A stretch of 19,241 nt of DNA from SAR202 cluster bacterium Io17-Chloro-G7. GTDB lineage: Bacteria; Chloroflexota; Dehalococcoidia; UBA3495. The translations under genes were made by a program, and so were the position numbers. The stretch is taken from contig MUCU01000017.1 of NCBI GenBank assembly GCA_002817055.1, positions 1 to 19,241 of the forward strand, in the 5' to 3' direction. Positions 8,152-15,829 of the stretch are shown in pieces. Under the pieces are notes generated by a model. It saw nothing but the letters and a program-made list of their open reading frames with translations. It had not been told where the DNA came from and ran no database searches. The first letter of the stretch is position 1; each line of letters begins with the position of its first letter.

Positions 8152-8180
8152 AAAAGCCCCCTTTCTCGAGGGGGCCTTTT
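8152..8180 (-). terminator. Hairpin terminator attached to tRNA-Leu remnant B
   Basis: CCCCC (8157-8161) pairs with GGGGG (8170-8174); AAAAG and CTTTT extend the stem around a one-base bulge. On the minus strand it is followed by a T-rich CTTTTCCCTTTT run. It is nearly the same sequence as the hairpin next to remnant A. Confidence 0.75.
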
Positions 8181-8228
8181 AGTTTATCCAATCCGTGTTC
8201 AGACAGTAGACCAGGCTTTAATACAGCT

Positions 8229-8275
8229 TTGGTGGGAAAACCGGGACGCGAACACGAACGCCTTTCAGCACATGA
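8229..8275 (-). pseudogene. tRNA-Leu 3'-half remnant B
   Basis: This matches the 3' half of the tRNA-Leu at 9270-9354, including the TGG that encodes CCA, with about seven mismatches. The T stem is disrupted (CACGA in place of CCCGG on the + strand). The match ends at the anticodon stem. The next ~45 bases downstream also match the flank of the intact gene. It lies only 25 bases from the stop of the MBL-fold gene. Confidence 0.8.
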
Positions 8276-8299
8276 ACCCGAATCCAATTTTCGGACACA

Positions 8300-9061
8300 T
8301 CATCTGGCATCCGGATTAACACGTGGCTCGAACCGCGGTGGCAGTCCTAATTCCACAGAAACCAAATCTCGACCGCTGTCTAAGAACCCGCTAACTTTTA
8401 TCGTCGGAGCATCGACCAAATACTCGACCTGTTCTCCGTTAATGCTAAATGGGCGATCATGGCCCGGATATATAGTCGAGGCGGACTCCGCTATCTTTTT
8501 CAAGCTAGCCTGAGCCTGATCCACACTCCAAAATACGAACGCAGGCATACCTCGTTTCAATGCTCCGGCATCCGAGATTGCATCCCCACCAATGCATACT
8601 ACGCCGTTGGCGGTTTCTACAAGAACGCTTTGGTGTCCAGCAGTATGACCAGGAGTGTCGAAGGTTCCTAAACCTTTTTCCAATTCCGTTTCTCCGGAGA
8701 CTTCCTTAACGGTGTGACGTGACAATGTATCGGCAAAGTATTTCGCAGTAGCGTAATCGTTAGCCCGCGGGTTTCGGCTGTATTCCAACTCTTGTCTTGA
8801 AATCACTATTTCCGCATTCGAGAATAAATCCGTATTCTGTGAGTGGTCCCAATGGGCATGGGTCAGAATAACCCTACCGATATCTTCAGGCGCGATGTTA
8901 TGGGCTTGAAGTGTTTCCACTAGCATGGTTCGTCTACCAAAGTGGCCCACATCAACTAATGTTAATTTGTCACCATGGACCAAAGTTACGGTACATAAAC
9001 CAAGAGTACCCTGGTCCGTGTTGATGGAAAATCCTGGCAGAAGAATTTGTATTTCGGGCAT
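8300..9061 (-). CDS. MBL-fold metallo-hydrolase
   Basis: A 253-residue metallo-beta-lactamase-fold hydrolase. The dinuclear metal site is complete: THAHWDHSQ gives H68-x-H70-x-D72-H73, then H139 in TPGHTAGH, D160 in IGGDA and H201 in YPGHD. The overall layout resembles quorum-quenching lactonases and related small hydrolases, but the substrate is not set by sequence. There is no signal peptide, so it should be cytoplasmic. A strong AAGGAG site lies six bases before the ATG. It is the only gene between tRNA-Leu remnant B and the intact tRNA-Leu, so it looks like the sole cargo of a small tRNA-bounded cassette. Confidence 0.9.
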   Translation of the reverse strand: MPEIQILLPGFSINTDQGTLGLCTVTLVHGDKLTLVDVGHFGRRTMLVETLQAHNIAPEDIGRVILTHAHWDHSQNTDLFSNAEIVISRQELEYSRNPRANDYATAKYFADTLSRHTVKEVSGETELEKGLGTFDTPGHTAGHQSVLVETANGVVCIGGDAISDAGALKRGMPAFVFWSVDQAQASLKKIAESASTIYPGHDRPFSINGEQVEYLVDAPTIKVSGFLDSGRDLVSVELGLPPRFEPRVNPDAR

Positions 9062-9269
9062 ATAAGGCTCCTTGGCGTTTTAGTCTGGCATCTAACCAAA
9101 TGTTGTCACGAAAGTCCACAGTAAACTGGGCATTGATAGTCATCAGATAACGTTTTAATCACCGGTTCAAAGTTTAACCTCTGATCCATGATTATCATTC
9201 TTTTGGCACGACGGGAATTGGTAATTTCGAAACTGTGGTCGGATTCTAGACCGAGTCCTGATCTAGCAT

Positions 9270-9354
9270 TGGTGGGGAAGCCGGGACTCGAACCCGGACG
9301 CCTTTCAGCACATGATCCTAAGTCATGCTCGTCTACCAGTTTCGACACTTCCCC
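9270..9354 (-). tRNA. tRNA-Leu (anticodon UAG)
   Basis: The 7-bp acceptor stem GGGGAAG/CTTCCCC closes the molecule. The anticodon stem CATGA/TCATG encloses the loop CTTAGGA, giving anticodon TAG. A long variable arm (GCTGAAAGGCGT) marks a class II tRNA, and the T arm CCGGGTTCGAGTCCCGG is intact. The discriminator A is followed by an encoded CCA (9270-9272). Unlike the two truncated copies to its left, no hairpin terminator follows its 3' end within 100 bases. Confidence 0.96.
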
Positions 9355-9752
9355 GTGGTGGTCTCGACCTAGCAAGCACGCCTGATTAGCGGCACCATAG
9401 CCCCAGCTTGAGCTTGTCTGCTGGAATACTGCGGACCGACACCACTTGCAAGGCAGGTTTGTCCCCGAATGTTGTGGGTCTGGGGAAACCCATTATCCTG
9501 ATTAGGCGTGCTCCGTGAGGACGATATTATATCCGACCGCACAACCACACGTCCAATGGGCCGAGGGTGATGAGCGCCTGTGTAGGGCGGTGGGACGCCA
9601 TTGGCCGAATCAATACTGATGGCTTGAATACCGATAATCTTGTGATCGTACTAACTACTTCTGGCCTGACATCTTCCACGGTGCCGACGCAACACCGAAC
9701 AGTTCTACACAAGACCTGCCAGATTTACCACTGGGCCTATCAGCGAAACTAA
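9355..9752. other. Long intergenic stretch without a supported gene
   Basis: The minus-strand promoter of tRNA-Leu should lie near the left end, but no clear hexamers are visible. AGCACGCCT (about 9374) recurs inverted as AGGCGTGCT (about 9505), and CCAATGG/CCATTGG form another short inverted pair near 9553-9602. A decayed 15-base direct repeat (AATACTGAT.. and AATACCGAT..) lies near 9611. Open frames here have no recognisable content. Confidence 0.4.
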
Positions 9753-9782
9753 AGAGGCCCGCAGCGAAATCCGCGGGCCTCT
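9753..9782 (-). terminator. Bidirectional intrinsic terminator of the secreted repeat-protein gene
   Basis: A perfect 10-bp stem AGAGGCCCGC/GCGGGCCTCT with a 10-base loop. On the minus strand it is followed by TTTAGTTT, and it lies 35 bases past the stop of the gene ending at 9817. Confidence 0.85.
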
Positions 9783-9816
9783 CTGGTTCTTAACGTCTAT
9801 GCTGGTTCGAGGTCGT

Positions 9817-10950
9817 CTACTGGTTCCTGCGCTCCAACTCGGCAGCCAGCTCGTCGGTTGTGATGTCTCCGGCTTTCTCCATTTCGAACAACTCGCCTAT
9901 GGTGAAGTCCGAAAGGTCCTTCGTCGCATCTTCCTCCATCATCATCCCGTCTCCGCCTACCTCCGACGGTGACGAGTCGCCCTCGAAACGGACCGTTCCC
10001 CAGTAGGCTCCGACACGTCGCTCTACTGTTTCATAGCGGGCAACGGTGACTTCAAATTCAACCATGTTCGAAAGATCACCAGTGCCGCTGCCGGGAACCA
10101 GGACAAAATGAGCGCTTGCGAAAGCTGCGTCGCCACCTGAAGTCCAACTATCCGTGACAGCTTTATAGGTGCCTATCCTGCCCCGAACACTACCCTCAAA
10201 AACGTAGGAGCCTTCACATACATTGGGAGCTCCGTCGACACCCAGCACGCAAGTGAATTCGAGGCCTGGCGCAACACCTATCTGGCTTCCTTTAGTCTCG
10301 ACGTCAATAGTTCCAGCGATCGTCGTCACACCATCCTCAGTGACCGGTGGGCCGGAAAGGACCGGTAGCGCTAGCGTGTAATCGCCAGCAATCTGATACG
10401 TGGTAGATGGTGACTCATCACCCTCGAATAGGACCGTCCCCCAGTAAGTGCCGACGCGTCGCTCTACAGCTTCATCGCGGGCAACGGTTACTTCAAATTC
10501 GACTAGGTTCGAAAGGTCACCAGTACCGCTGCCGGGGACCAGGACGAAATGTGCGCTAGCGAATGCTTCGTCGCCACCGGATGTCCAACGATCCGTGACA
10601 GCTTTATAGGTGCCTATCCTACCTCGAAGGGTACCCTCGAATGTGTAAGAACCTTCACAAACGTTGGGTGCTCCGCCAACACCCAGCACGCAAGTGAATA
10701 CTAGTCCTGGCGCGACACCTTGCTGGGTTCCTCTGTTCTCTACGTCAATCGTGCCAGCGATGGTCGTCACACCATTCTCCGTTACCGGCGGACCGGAAAG
10801 AACTGGTAGGGCCAGCGTGTAGTCGCCAGCAATCTGATGAGATTTATTCTTTGTGTGCGCGTCGCCAAAAACCGTTGTGACTAAGATCAGAGGTATGAGA
10901 AGCGCCGCAGCCACAAGGGTTGTGATCAAAGGTTTCCGTACAATTACCAT
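9817..10950 (-). CDS. Secreted protein of two near-identical ~147-residue repeats
   Basis: The N-terminus is a signal peptide: positive MVIVRK, hydrophobic core LITTLVAAALLIPLILVTTV, then FGDAHTK with probable cleavage near residue 30. Two repeats follow (about 39-185 and 186-326), each starting QIAGDYTLALPVLSGPPVTE and including VPGSGTGDLSN. Each has two cysteines (C87/C98; C234/C245) that could form one disulfide. The VPGSGTGDL segment recalls the barrel of DUF3224/allene-oxide-cyclase-like proteins; I hold this loosely. The tail (345-377) is acidic; TIGELFEMEKAGDITTDELAAELERR resembles a SHOCT-type helical motif. GAGGAGG lies seven bases before the ATG. The function is unknown. The large LuxR-type regulator gene lies directly upstream on the same strand. 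Confidence 0.8.
   Translation of the reverse strand: MVIVRKPLITTLVAAALLIPLILVTTVFGDAHTKNKSHQIAGDYTLALPVLSGPPVTENGVTTIAGTIDVENRGTQQGVAPGLVFTCVLGVGGAPNVCEGSYTFEGTLRGRIGTYKAVTDRWTSGGDEAFASAHFVLVPGSGTGDLSNLVEFEVTVARDEAVERRVGTYWGTVLFEGDESPSTTYQIAGDYTLALPVLSGPPVTEDGVTTIAGTIDVETKGSQIGVAPGLEFTCVLGVDGAPNVCEGSYVFEGSVRGRIGTYKAVTDSWTSGGDAAFASAHFVLVPGSGTGDLSNMVEFEVTVARYETVERRVGAYWGTVRFEGDSSPSEVGGDGMMMEEDATKDLSDFTIGELFEMEKAGDITTDELAAELERRNQ
9970..10836 (-). repeat. Internal 441-bp tandem duplication in the secreted-protein gene
   Basis: Two in-frame units (10836-10396 and 10395 to about 9970) encode the two protein repeats. Many base differences between them are silent, so the duplication is not brand new and the protein sequence has been kept under selection. 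Confidence 0.9.
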
Positions 10951-11300
10951 GAGTCGACCTCCTCAAAATTCAGGGCCTATCGGGCCCAACGATTCCTTCC
11001 TCGGGCATAATACCCGCGGCGCGCCGTTCACTCCCTGCGGACATAGGTGGTGCCGGCTTCGCCGCGGCGCGGGCCCAGTGGAAGGTCCTCTGAACACCGC
11101 GTCTCGGAACATACTCGGGCTAATGGAGGTGAACATCGGCTGAAAGGCCCATTTTGGTGGAGGGCGTTAAAGCAAAGTGTCGCGGATGGAGTGGGCATAT
11201 ATGCCCATATTGAAGTTTCGGACAAAGGCGTGAACAGGGGCTGGGCCAAAGGCTCACTACGAGGGTTGCAAAGGGGCCTAAGCGGGGAATTCGATTCTTG
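10951..11300. other. Intergenic region between LuxR-type regulator and secreted-protein gene
   Basis: No gene is supported. It contains GGGCC/GGCCC around a 5-base loop near 10973-10987, a CCGCGGCGCG direct repeat near 11017 and 11061, and the perfect 14-base palindrome at 11193-11206. It is probably the promoter and leader region of the secreted-protein gene. Confidence 0.4.
11193..11206. promoter_or_regulatory. Perfect palindrome, operator candidate
   Basis: GGGCATATATGCCC is a perfect 14-base palindrome about 240 bases upstream of the secreted-protein start and 95 bases past the regulator stop. Such dyads suit a dimeric regulator, possibly the adjacent LuxR-type protein; that link is inference. 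Confidence 0.35.
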
Positions 11301-14300
11301 TTATGCGGGAGAGTCCTGCGTTAACTGGGCCAGGTGGCTCAGGGCGAAAACTGTGGCTTCGGCCCGGTTTCGGACGTCGATCTTGGCATATAGATTAGCA
11401 ATGTGACGTTGGACCGTCCGCTCGCTGAGAACCAGTTCTCTGGCGATCTCCCGGTTTGTCTTCCCCTGTGAGATTTGCAACAGCACTTCAACCTCTCTTT
11501 GGGTAAGACGGTTGGGGTAAGCGGGCGCCGATTGAGCACCGGTAGCCGCCAATCGCTGAAGGGCCGCAATTCGCTTCATCAGTGGTGGCATGCCCAGGTT
11601 GGTCGCTATGTCCATAGCTTCCTGCAGCAGCTCTTCGGTTTTGACGGCGTTACTGTGACCGGTGGGTGTATGCTTAGAGCCGGTCCGAGTAGCGCCATTG
11701 CGATGTTCCGGGTTGGAATGCTGGATTAATGATTCGGCGTAATCATGGCAGGTCCAACCCAACTCTGGCAGAAATCCTCCGATACGGCAAAATGCCAAAG
11801 CGAACTCGAAGTGATGAGCGGCTTTGTCCGGTTGCTCTGCAGTGCTAGCTAGTTGCCCCATAATTCGGTCCGGGACGATTCCCGCGAAGTAACCTTTTCC
11901 CATATCGGGCAAGAGTTGGTCGTAGAGCTTTTGGCAGGCGGGTTTGTCCCCGTTAATGACAGCCATCATCGCCAAACCTAACTGAGCGGTTATCCTAAGC
12001 ACAGGGTTAGCCTTTGGCGAGGAAGTCAGTTGCTTAGCGGCTGCTTCGGCTTCATCAAACCAGTGGGATTCAGCAGTTAACCGAGCGACCAACGGAATGC
12101 ATAGAGCTAACGAAGCATACTCGAATATTGGCCAATCCGGGCTATCTTGAACCCGCTCGCGGAGTTGTTCCAGGAATTTCCTTCCTTGAGCGAATTCCCC
12201 CGACTGATACTCCAACGATACTCTGGTGCATAGGGCAGGAGCGTTCGCGCCAATCGCAAGGGACTTATCACTAGATTTGCGGGCGGCCTCCCACTGTCCC
12301 CCAGCACTGGCTGTATTTTCACACTTCCAATTGGCGATGAAAAGCCACAAATGGTCGCGGATTCTCTCCGCCTGAGGCAACATCGCCGCAGCCTGTTGGG
12401 TTGCGTCCTCGAGTTTACCTCCCGACAATAAGCAATTCGTGGCCATGTAGTGGGCGGCCAATTCACTGTGGGGGTCATCGACGTGACTAGCTAATTCGAT
12501 TGACCGAAGACTGGCCCTCAATGATTCCGGGAGATGGTAGTGAAAATATTGTGCGTTGGCCGCATTGGCCAGAATCGACATCTCTAAGGCAGCGTCGCCT
12601 AACTGTTCGGTGATCGCCAAGGCTTGGTCGAACGCCTCTTCAGCCCGGTCATACCTACCCTCTTCGAAGCCCATTACTCGCCCGAATATGGATAACAGCC
12701 GCGCCAGTACTGCGGAACCCGGCGGTGCCAGTTTTACGGCTGGTTCCACCAGATTGTTCAGCCCTATTTGGTAGCCTGCCCCAGGCCGGATAGAGCACAT
12801 GGCCACTTCTAATGCCTGTTCTATCCGGTCATTGTGACGATAATAATCAAACGCTCTCCTGAGATTGTGGACTGCGTCTGTAAAACCGTCGACAAAGTAC
12901 CTGGAAGTCGCAGCCTGAGCTTGAGCGAATCCGAAAAGCATCGCTGCTGCTTCCTCATCCGCCGCAGGCTCCGGCCCTCCTGAAAACACCCCTTTGGCGG
13001 CCAATCCCCGTCCGAAGTACTCCATCGCCTCTTCGTGGGCGTAGGTTGCCAGGGCTTGCTCTCCGGCGACCTTCGAGTAGCGGACCAATTTCTCAGTCCT
13101 GGAAACTGGCGACGCCTCAGAGAAATGGTGCGCCAGCTCTGCGGCATGATCTTTGGTGCGGTCCCCATAGAGAGCCTCCAAGGCCTCGCCGACCAAAGCG
13201 TGCAGCCTCACCTTTCGGCTAGTGGAAAGCCCCTCCAACAAAGTCTGCTGGACCAAGGCATGGCTGAACATATATCGGTCCGGCTGAACTGGCGGTTCCT
13301 GAATGATGTGGGCGTCTAGCGCCTCGTCGACTAGCTCTAATAACTGAGTCTCGCTGAAATCCTCGCTCAACCGGCCTAACAGCTGGAAGTCGAATTGACG
13401 ACCGATCACGGCTGCCGTGGTGAGAACTCCGGCGCATTCCTTAGATAACGGGTTTATCCGCTGTGCGATCACTTCCAGCACGCTTTGAGGTATCTCCAAC
13501 TCTCCAATGCCATCAAGCACCGGACCGCCCGCCGCCTGCCACCGCTCGCCTAGGAGCCGTATGACCTCCGTCAAGAAAAACGGGTTACCATCTGTGTGCC
13601 GGTATATCTCTTGAATTAGTTCCTGGCCGGGCGCAATGCCGCTGAGTTCCCGAATCAATTCTCCAACATCTTCGGGGTCGAGGCCTTCCAGCGTCTGCCA
13701 ATGAAAGGACTCGCTACCGGCCAGTCGGGCCAAGGCTTGGGACAATGGGTGGGTGCGTGTCACCTCGACATCACGGTAAATGCCGACCAGCATGATGCGG
13801 CTATCGAGCATCTGCCGGGCCAAGAACTCCAGCAATAAAAGAGAGGGTTGGTCTGCCCATTGCAGGTCGTCCAGCACCAACACCAAAGGCTGGGACCGGG
13901 CAACGTTCTTCAAAAACGTGGCTATGGAATCGAACAAGCGGAACCGGGCTTGTTGGGGCTCCAAGGTGGGAGGCAATTCAATGCCAGGGAGCTGGTCTTG
14001 GAGTTCGGGAATGACCTCCAAGAGGTCGGCTGCCCCTTGACCCATTTGGGCAGCCAGAGATTTGGCATCCGTACGCTGAATATAAGATCGGATGGGTTGA
14101 ACCCATGGCCAATACGGAGGCGCTCCCTCCTGCTCGTGGCACCAACCCCAGAATGTTTGAGCGCCTAATGATTCGGCGTGAGAAGCAAACTCTTGGGCTA
14201 TTCGGGTCTTACCAATTCCGGGCTCGCCAGCAATCATCACAATGCGGCCCAACCCGGATAAAGCCTGGTCTAGAGATGCAGTGAGTTCGGCCATCTGCTG

Positions 14301-14342
14301 CTGACGGCCGATGAAAATTTGCCCGGTGGCTTTGGCTGTCAT
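11301..14342 (-). CDS. Large ATP-binding LuxR-family transcriptional regulator (LAL/MalT type)
   Basis: A ~1013-residue regulator joining a signal-sensing ATPase to a DNA-binding domain. Numbering from a GTG at 14354, an N-terminal AAA/STAND ATPase has FIGRQQQM, Walker A GEPGIGKT (43-50) and Walker B LVLVLDDLQW (157-166). A long helical, TPR-like middle follows (roughly 400-870). The C-terminus is a LuxR helix-turn-helix (about 950-1009) with LTQREVEVLLQISQGKTNREI-type start and LSERTVQRHIANLYAKI recognition region. I chose the ATG at 14342, which has GGA seven bases before it, over the GTG at 14354. A polar insertion rich in His, Asn, Thr and Gly lies between the TPR-like part and the HTH. 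It is followed by the secreted repeat-protein gene, a plausible target. Confidence 0.92.
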   Translation of the reverse strand: MTAKATGQIFIGRQQQMAELTASLDQALSGLGRIVMIAGEPGIGKTRIAQEFASHAESLGAQTFWGWCHEQEGAPPYWPWVQPIRSYIQRTDAKSLAAQMGQGAADLLEVIPELQDQLPGIELPPTLEPQQARFRLFDSIATFLKNVARSQPLVLVLDDLQWADQPSLLLLEFLARQMLDSRIMLVGIYRDVEVTRTHPLSQALARLAGSESFHWQTLEGLDPEDVGELIRELSGIAPGQELIQEIYRHTDGNPFFLTEVIRLLGERWQAAGGPVLDGIGELEIPQSVLEVIAQRINPLSKECAGVLTTAAVIGRQFDFQLLGRLSEDFSETQLLELVDEALDAHIIQEPPVQPDRYMFSHALVQQTLLEGLSTSRKVRLHALVGEALEALYGDRTKDHAAELAHHFSEASPVSRTEKLVRYSKVAGEQALATYAHEEAMEYFGRGLAAKGVFSGGPEPAADEEAAAMLFGFAQAQAATSRYFVDGFTDAVHNLRRAFDYYRHNDRIEQALEVAMCSIRPGAGYQIGLNNLVEPAVKLAPPGSAVLARLLSIFGRVMGFEEGRYDRAEEAFDQALAITEQLGDAALEMSILANAANAQYFHYHLPESLRASLRSIELASHVDDPHSELAAHYMATNCLLSGGKLEDATQQAAAMLPQAERIRDHLWLFIANWKCENTASAGGQWEAARKSSDKSLAIGANAPALCTRVSLEYQSGEFAQGRKFLEQLRERVQDSPDWPIFEYASLALCIPLVARLTAESHWFDEAEAAAKQLTSSPKANPVLRITAQLGLAMMAVINGDKPACQKLYDQLLPDMGKGYFAGIVPDRIMGQLASTAEQPDKAAHHFEFALAFCRIGGFLPELGWTCHDYAESLIQHSNPEHRNGATRTGSKHTPTGHSNAVKTEELLQEAMDIATNLGMPPLMKRIAALQRLAATGAQSAPAYPNRLTQREVEVLLQISQGKTNREIARELVLSERTVQRHIANLYAKIDVRNRAEATVFALSHLAQLTQDSPA

Positions 14343-14366
14343 GCTTAATTCCACGCCCGCAGAATT

Positions 14367-14394
14367 TTCACAGTGTACACCTTGTCAGTAAAAT
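14367..14394 (+). promoter_or_regulatory. Candidate promoter of a small RNA
   Basis: TTCACA (14367-14372), a 16-base spacer, then TAAAAT (14389-14394): each hexamer is one base from the sigma-70 consensus. The 8-base palindrome GTGTACAC begins the spacer. A start near 14401 is expected. Confidence 0.4.
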
Positions 14395-14400
14395 ATGGGG

Positions 14401-14478
14401 GTAATTGGCGAAGAAGTTGTCCCAACAAGAGTACTTTGACCGCCCGAACCAGAACCGGACGGGCGTATTGTTGTTTTT
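14401..14478 (+). ncRNA. Candidate ~78-nt small RNA
   Basis: The stretch runs from the promoter at 14367-14394 to an intrinsic terminator: CGCCCG (14441-14446) pairs with CGGGCG (14460-14465), followed by TATTGTTGTTTTT. The terminator points along the + strand, where no protein gene precedes it, so it implies a short transcript. It is transcribed away from the LuxR-type regulator. No known RNA family is recognised. Confidence 0.35.
14441..14478 (+). terminator. Intrinsic terminator without an upstream gene
   Basis: A 6-bp GC stem with a 13-base loop is followed by a T-rich tail ending in TTTTT. The opposite strand has no T-tract after the stem, so the direction is +. Confidence 0.6.
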
Positions 14479-14691
14479 CCAAGTTTGTGTTGCTTAAAAG
14501 ATTCCCAGTCGGCCACGGCTATTTTCTCACGCCGTTTTTCGGCCGCTTTTGAAACGGAAATGTGCAAGAGAAACTGTTTGAGATGCACGCAACGATCTGC
14601 CCATGAAATGCACCCAACAACCTGCCGCCTGGGCATGGGGGCGATCAGTCACCGCAATTGTTTTGGGTGTGCAAGCCAACGCCCATGGCAA

Positions 14692-15711
14692 CTATTGGTC
14701 GGACAGAACTGGCAACCGGTAAGCTCTAGCGGCGGTGTCGTGGAACAGGTCTGCACGCTCGGTGACGCTGAAATCCGCAGTCATACGTTTGAACGAATTC
14801 CAGACTGCCGTATAGGAGTATGACCGCTTGTCCACAGGAAAGTTGCTCTCAAACATGCAGCGGTCCGGTCCGAATGCCTCGATGGTATGTAGATAATAAA
14901 GGGAGGTAGTGTCGGTCAATTCCTGGGAAGATGGTGGTGTGGGACGGGTGTGCCAATCGAAGCCGCTGACAGTATTACCCAGGCCACCCACCTTCACGTA
15001 TACATTTGGGCACTTGGCCAAAGATGTAATCTCCCGCTGCCATACTTGGAACACCTCATCTCTCTTGCCCGCATAAGGCCCGATACCCAAAGGACGGCCA
15101 ATGTGATTTAGGATAATTACAGCATCGGGGAAAGCATTAGCCAAGTCGGCCAACTCCGAAATTTGTTTGTGATATACAATTGCGTCGAAGCTAAAACCTT
15201 GGCGCTGTAGAACGTCGAACCCTTGCCGGAACTTTGCGTCCGCCATCAGGCCTTGGGGTGCGAAACGGGCGGTCCGCAAATCGGGGCTGGCGTCCCAGAT
15301 GCAGCTATGGCGGATACCGCGAAAACGACCGCTGCTGGCTGCGTCGTGGGCCTCCAACACCGGTCCGACCGCCTCCCCGAGGGCCAGGTTGGCGTAACCC
15401 ACGATGCCAGCGGCCACTCGAGTCGGGCCGTAGAGGCCGCTATCGCTCTGAGCTCCGATGCCGCGCACAAACTCTGTTTCTCCGACGGGACGCATCTCTT
15501 CGGGTCCGGCGGCGCGGTACATGGCGTCGACCTCAACAAATACGGTCTGGACGACTTTATGCCCGCCGTTAAAATCGGCGGTGACTTCGTCGATCAAATA
15601 CCGATCCCCGCTACGGTCCCAGAGGTGATGGTGCGGGTCACAGATGGGCAAATCGGGCTCAATGGCTTCTTCGATAGTCAGTTCCAACCAAGTGTCGAGT
15701 TCAGCGGGCAT
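14692..15711 (-). CDS. Amidohydrolase-family metal-dependent hydrolase (COG3618/amidohydrolase 2 type)
   Basis: A 339-residue TIM-barrel hydrolase. The metal-binding start motif is DPHHHLWD. Later motifs are a central ILNHIGRP, PNVYVKVGGLG and MFESNFPVD, whose aspartate is the usual catalytic residue near the C-terminus. This set fits the lactonase-like group that includes L-fuconolactonase and 2-pyrone-4,6-dicarboxylate lactonase; the exact substrate is not evident. No signal peptide is seen. I chose the ATG at 15711 because AAAAGGAGAGGAA directly precedes it. A frame-extending ATG at 15756 would add 15 residues and has only a closely spaced GAGGG. It follows the scramblase gene after about 120 bases on the same strand. 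Confidence 0.9.
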   Translation of the reverse strand: MPAELDTWLELTIEEAIEPDLPICDPHHHLWDRSGDRYLIDEVTADFNGGHKVVQTVFVEVDAMYRAAGPEEMRPVGETEFVRGIGAQSDSGLYGPTRVAAGIVGYANLALGEAVGPVLEAHDAASSGRFRGIRHSCIWDASPDLRTARFAPQGLMADAKFRQGFDVLQRQGFSFDAIVYHKQISELADLANAFPDAVIILNHIGRPLGIGPYAGKRDEVFQVWQREITSLAKCPNVYVKVGGLGNTVSGFDWHTRPTPPSSQELTDTTSLYYLHTIEAFGPDRCMFESNFPVDKRSYSYTAVWNSFKRMTADFSVTERADLFHDTAARAYRLPVLSDQ

Positions 15712-15829
15712 TTCCTCTCCTTTTAGGTGCGGGTATCTTTGTTCTACGTGGGACATACCCTCAGTTCTTCAAAAAACGCTTCACAGAACATTATTGCTAT
15801 CGGCCGTCGTTTCCGAAATGGCCGAGGCG

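Larger units (their letters stand above)
7925..8228. other. Non-coding stretch between small membrane gene and tRNA remnant B
   Basis: No gene is supported. It contains the CRP-like palindrome at 8034-8049 and the hairpin terminator at 8152-8180, listed separately; the rest shows nothing I can name. Confidence 0.4.
14355..14691. other. Intergenic region upstream of the LuxR-type regulator
   Basis: It contains the candidate small RNA at 14401-14478. GTGTACAC (14373-14380) is a perfect 8-base palindrome close to the regulator start and could be an operator. The right half (14480-14691) shows no supported gene. Confidence 0.35.

Noticed and set aside
9106..9195. 30-residue frame starting MIIMDQRLN upstream of the MBL gene
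   Set aside because: Weak ribosome site and no similarity; may be leftover element DNA but cannot be supported.
9527..9752. Overlapping ~61-codon frames on both strands
   Set aside because: No ribosome site, no recognisable motif, and low-level repeats in the DNA; treated as chance.
11028..11249. Minus-strand frame of 73 codons upstream of the secreted-protein gene
   Set aside because: Composition is unlike protein, it spans GC-rich repeats and the palindrome, and it has no ribosome site.
15223..15726. Long + strand frame opposite the amidohydrolase gene
   Set aside because: It is antisense to a clearly recognisable enzyme and has no motif of its own.
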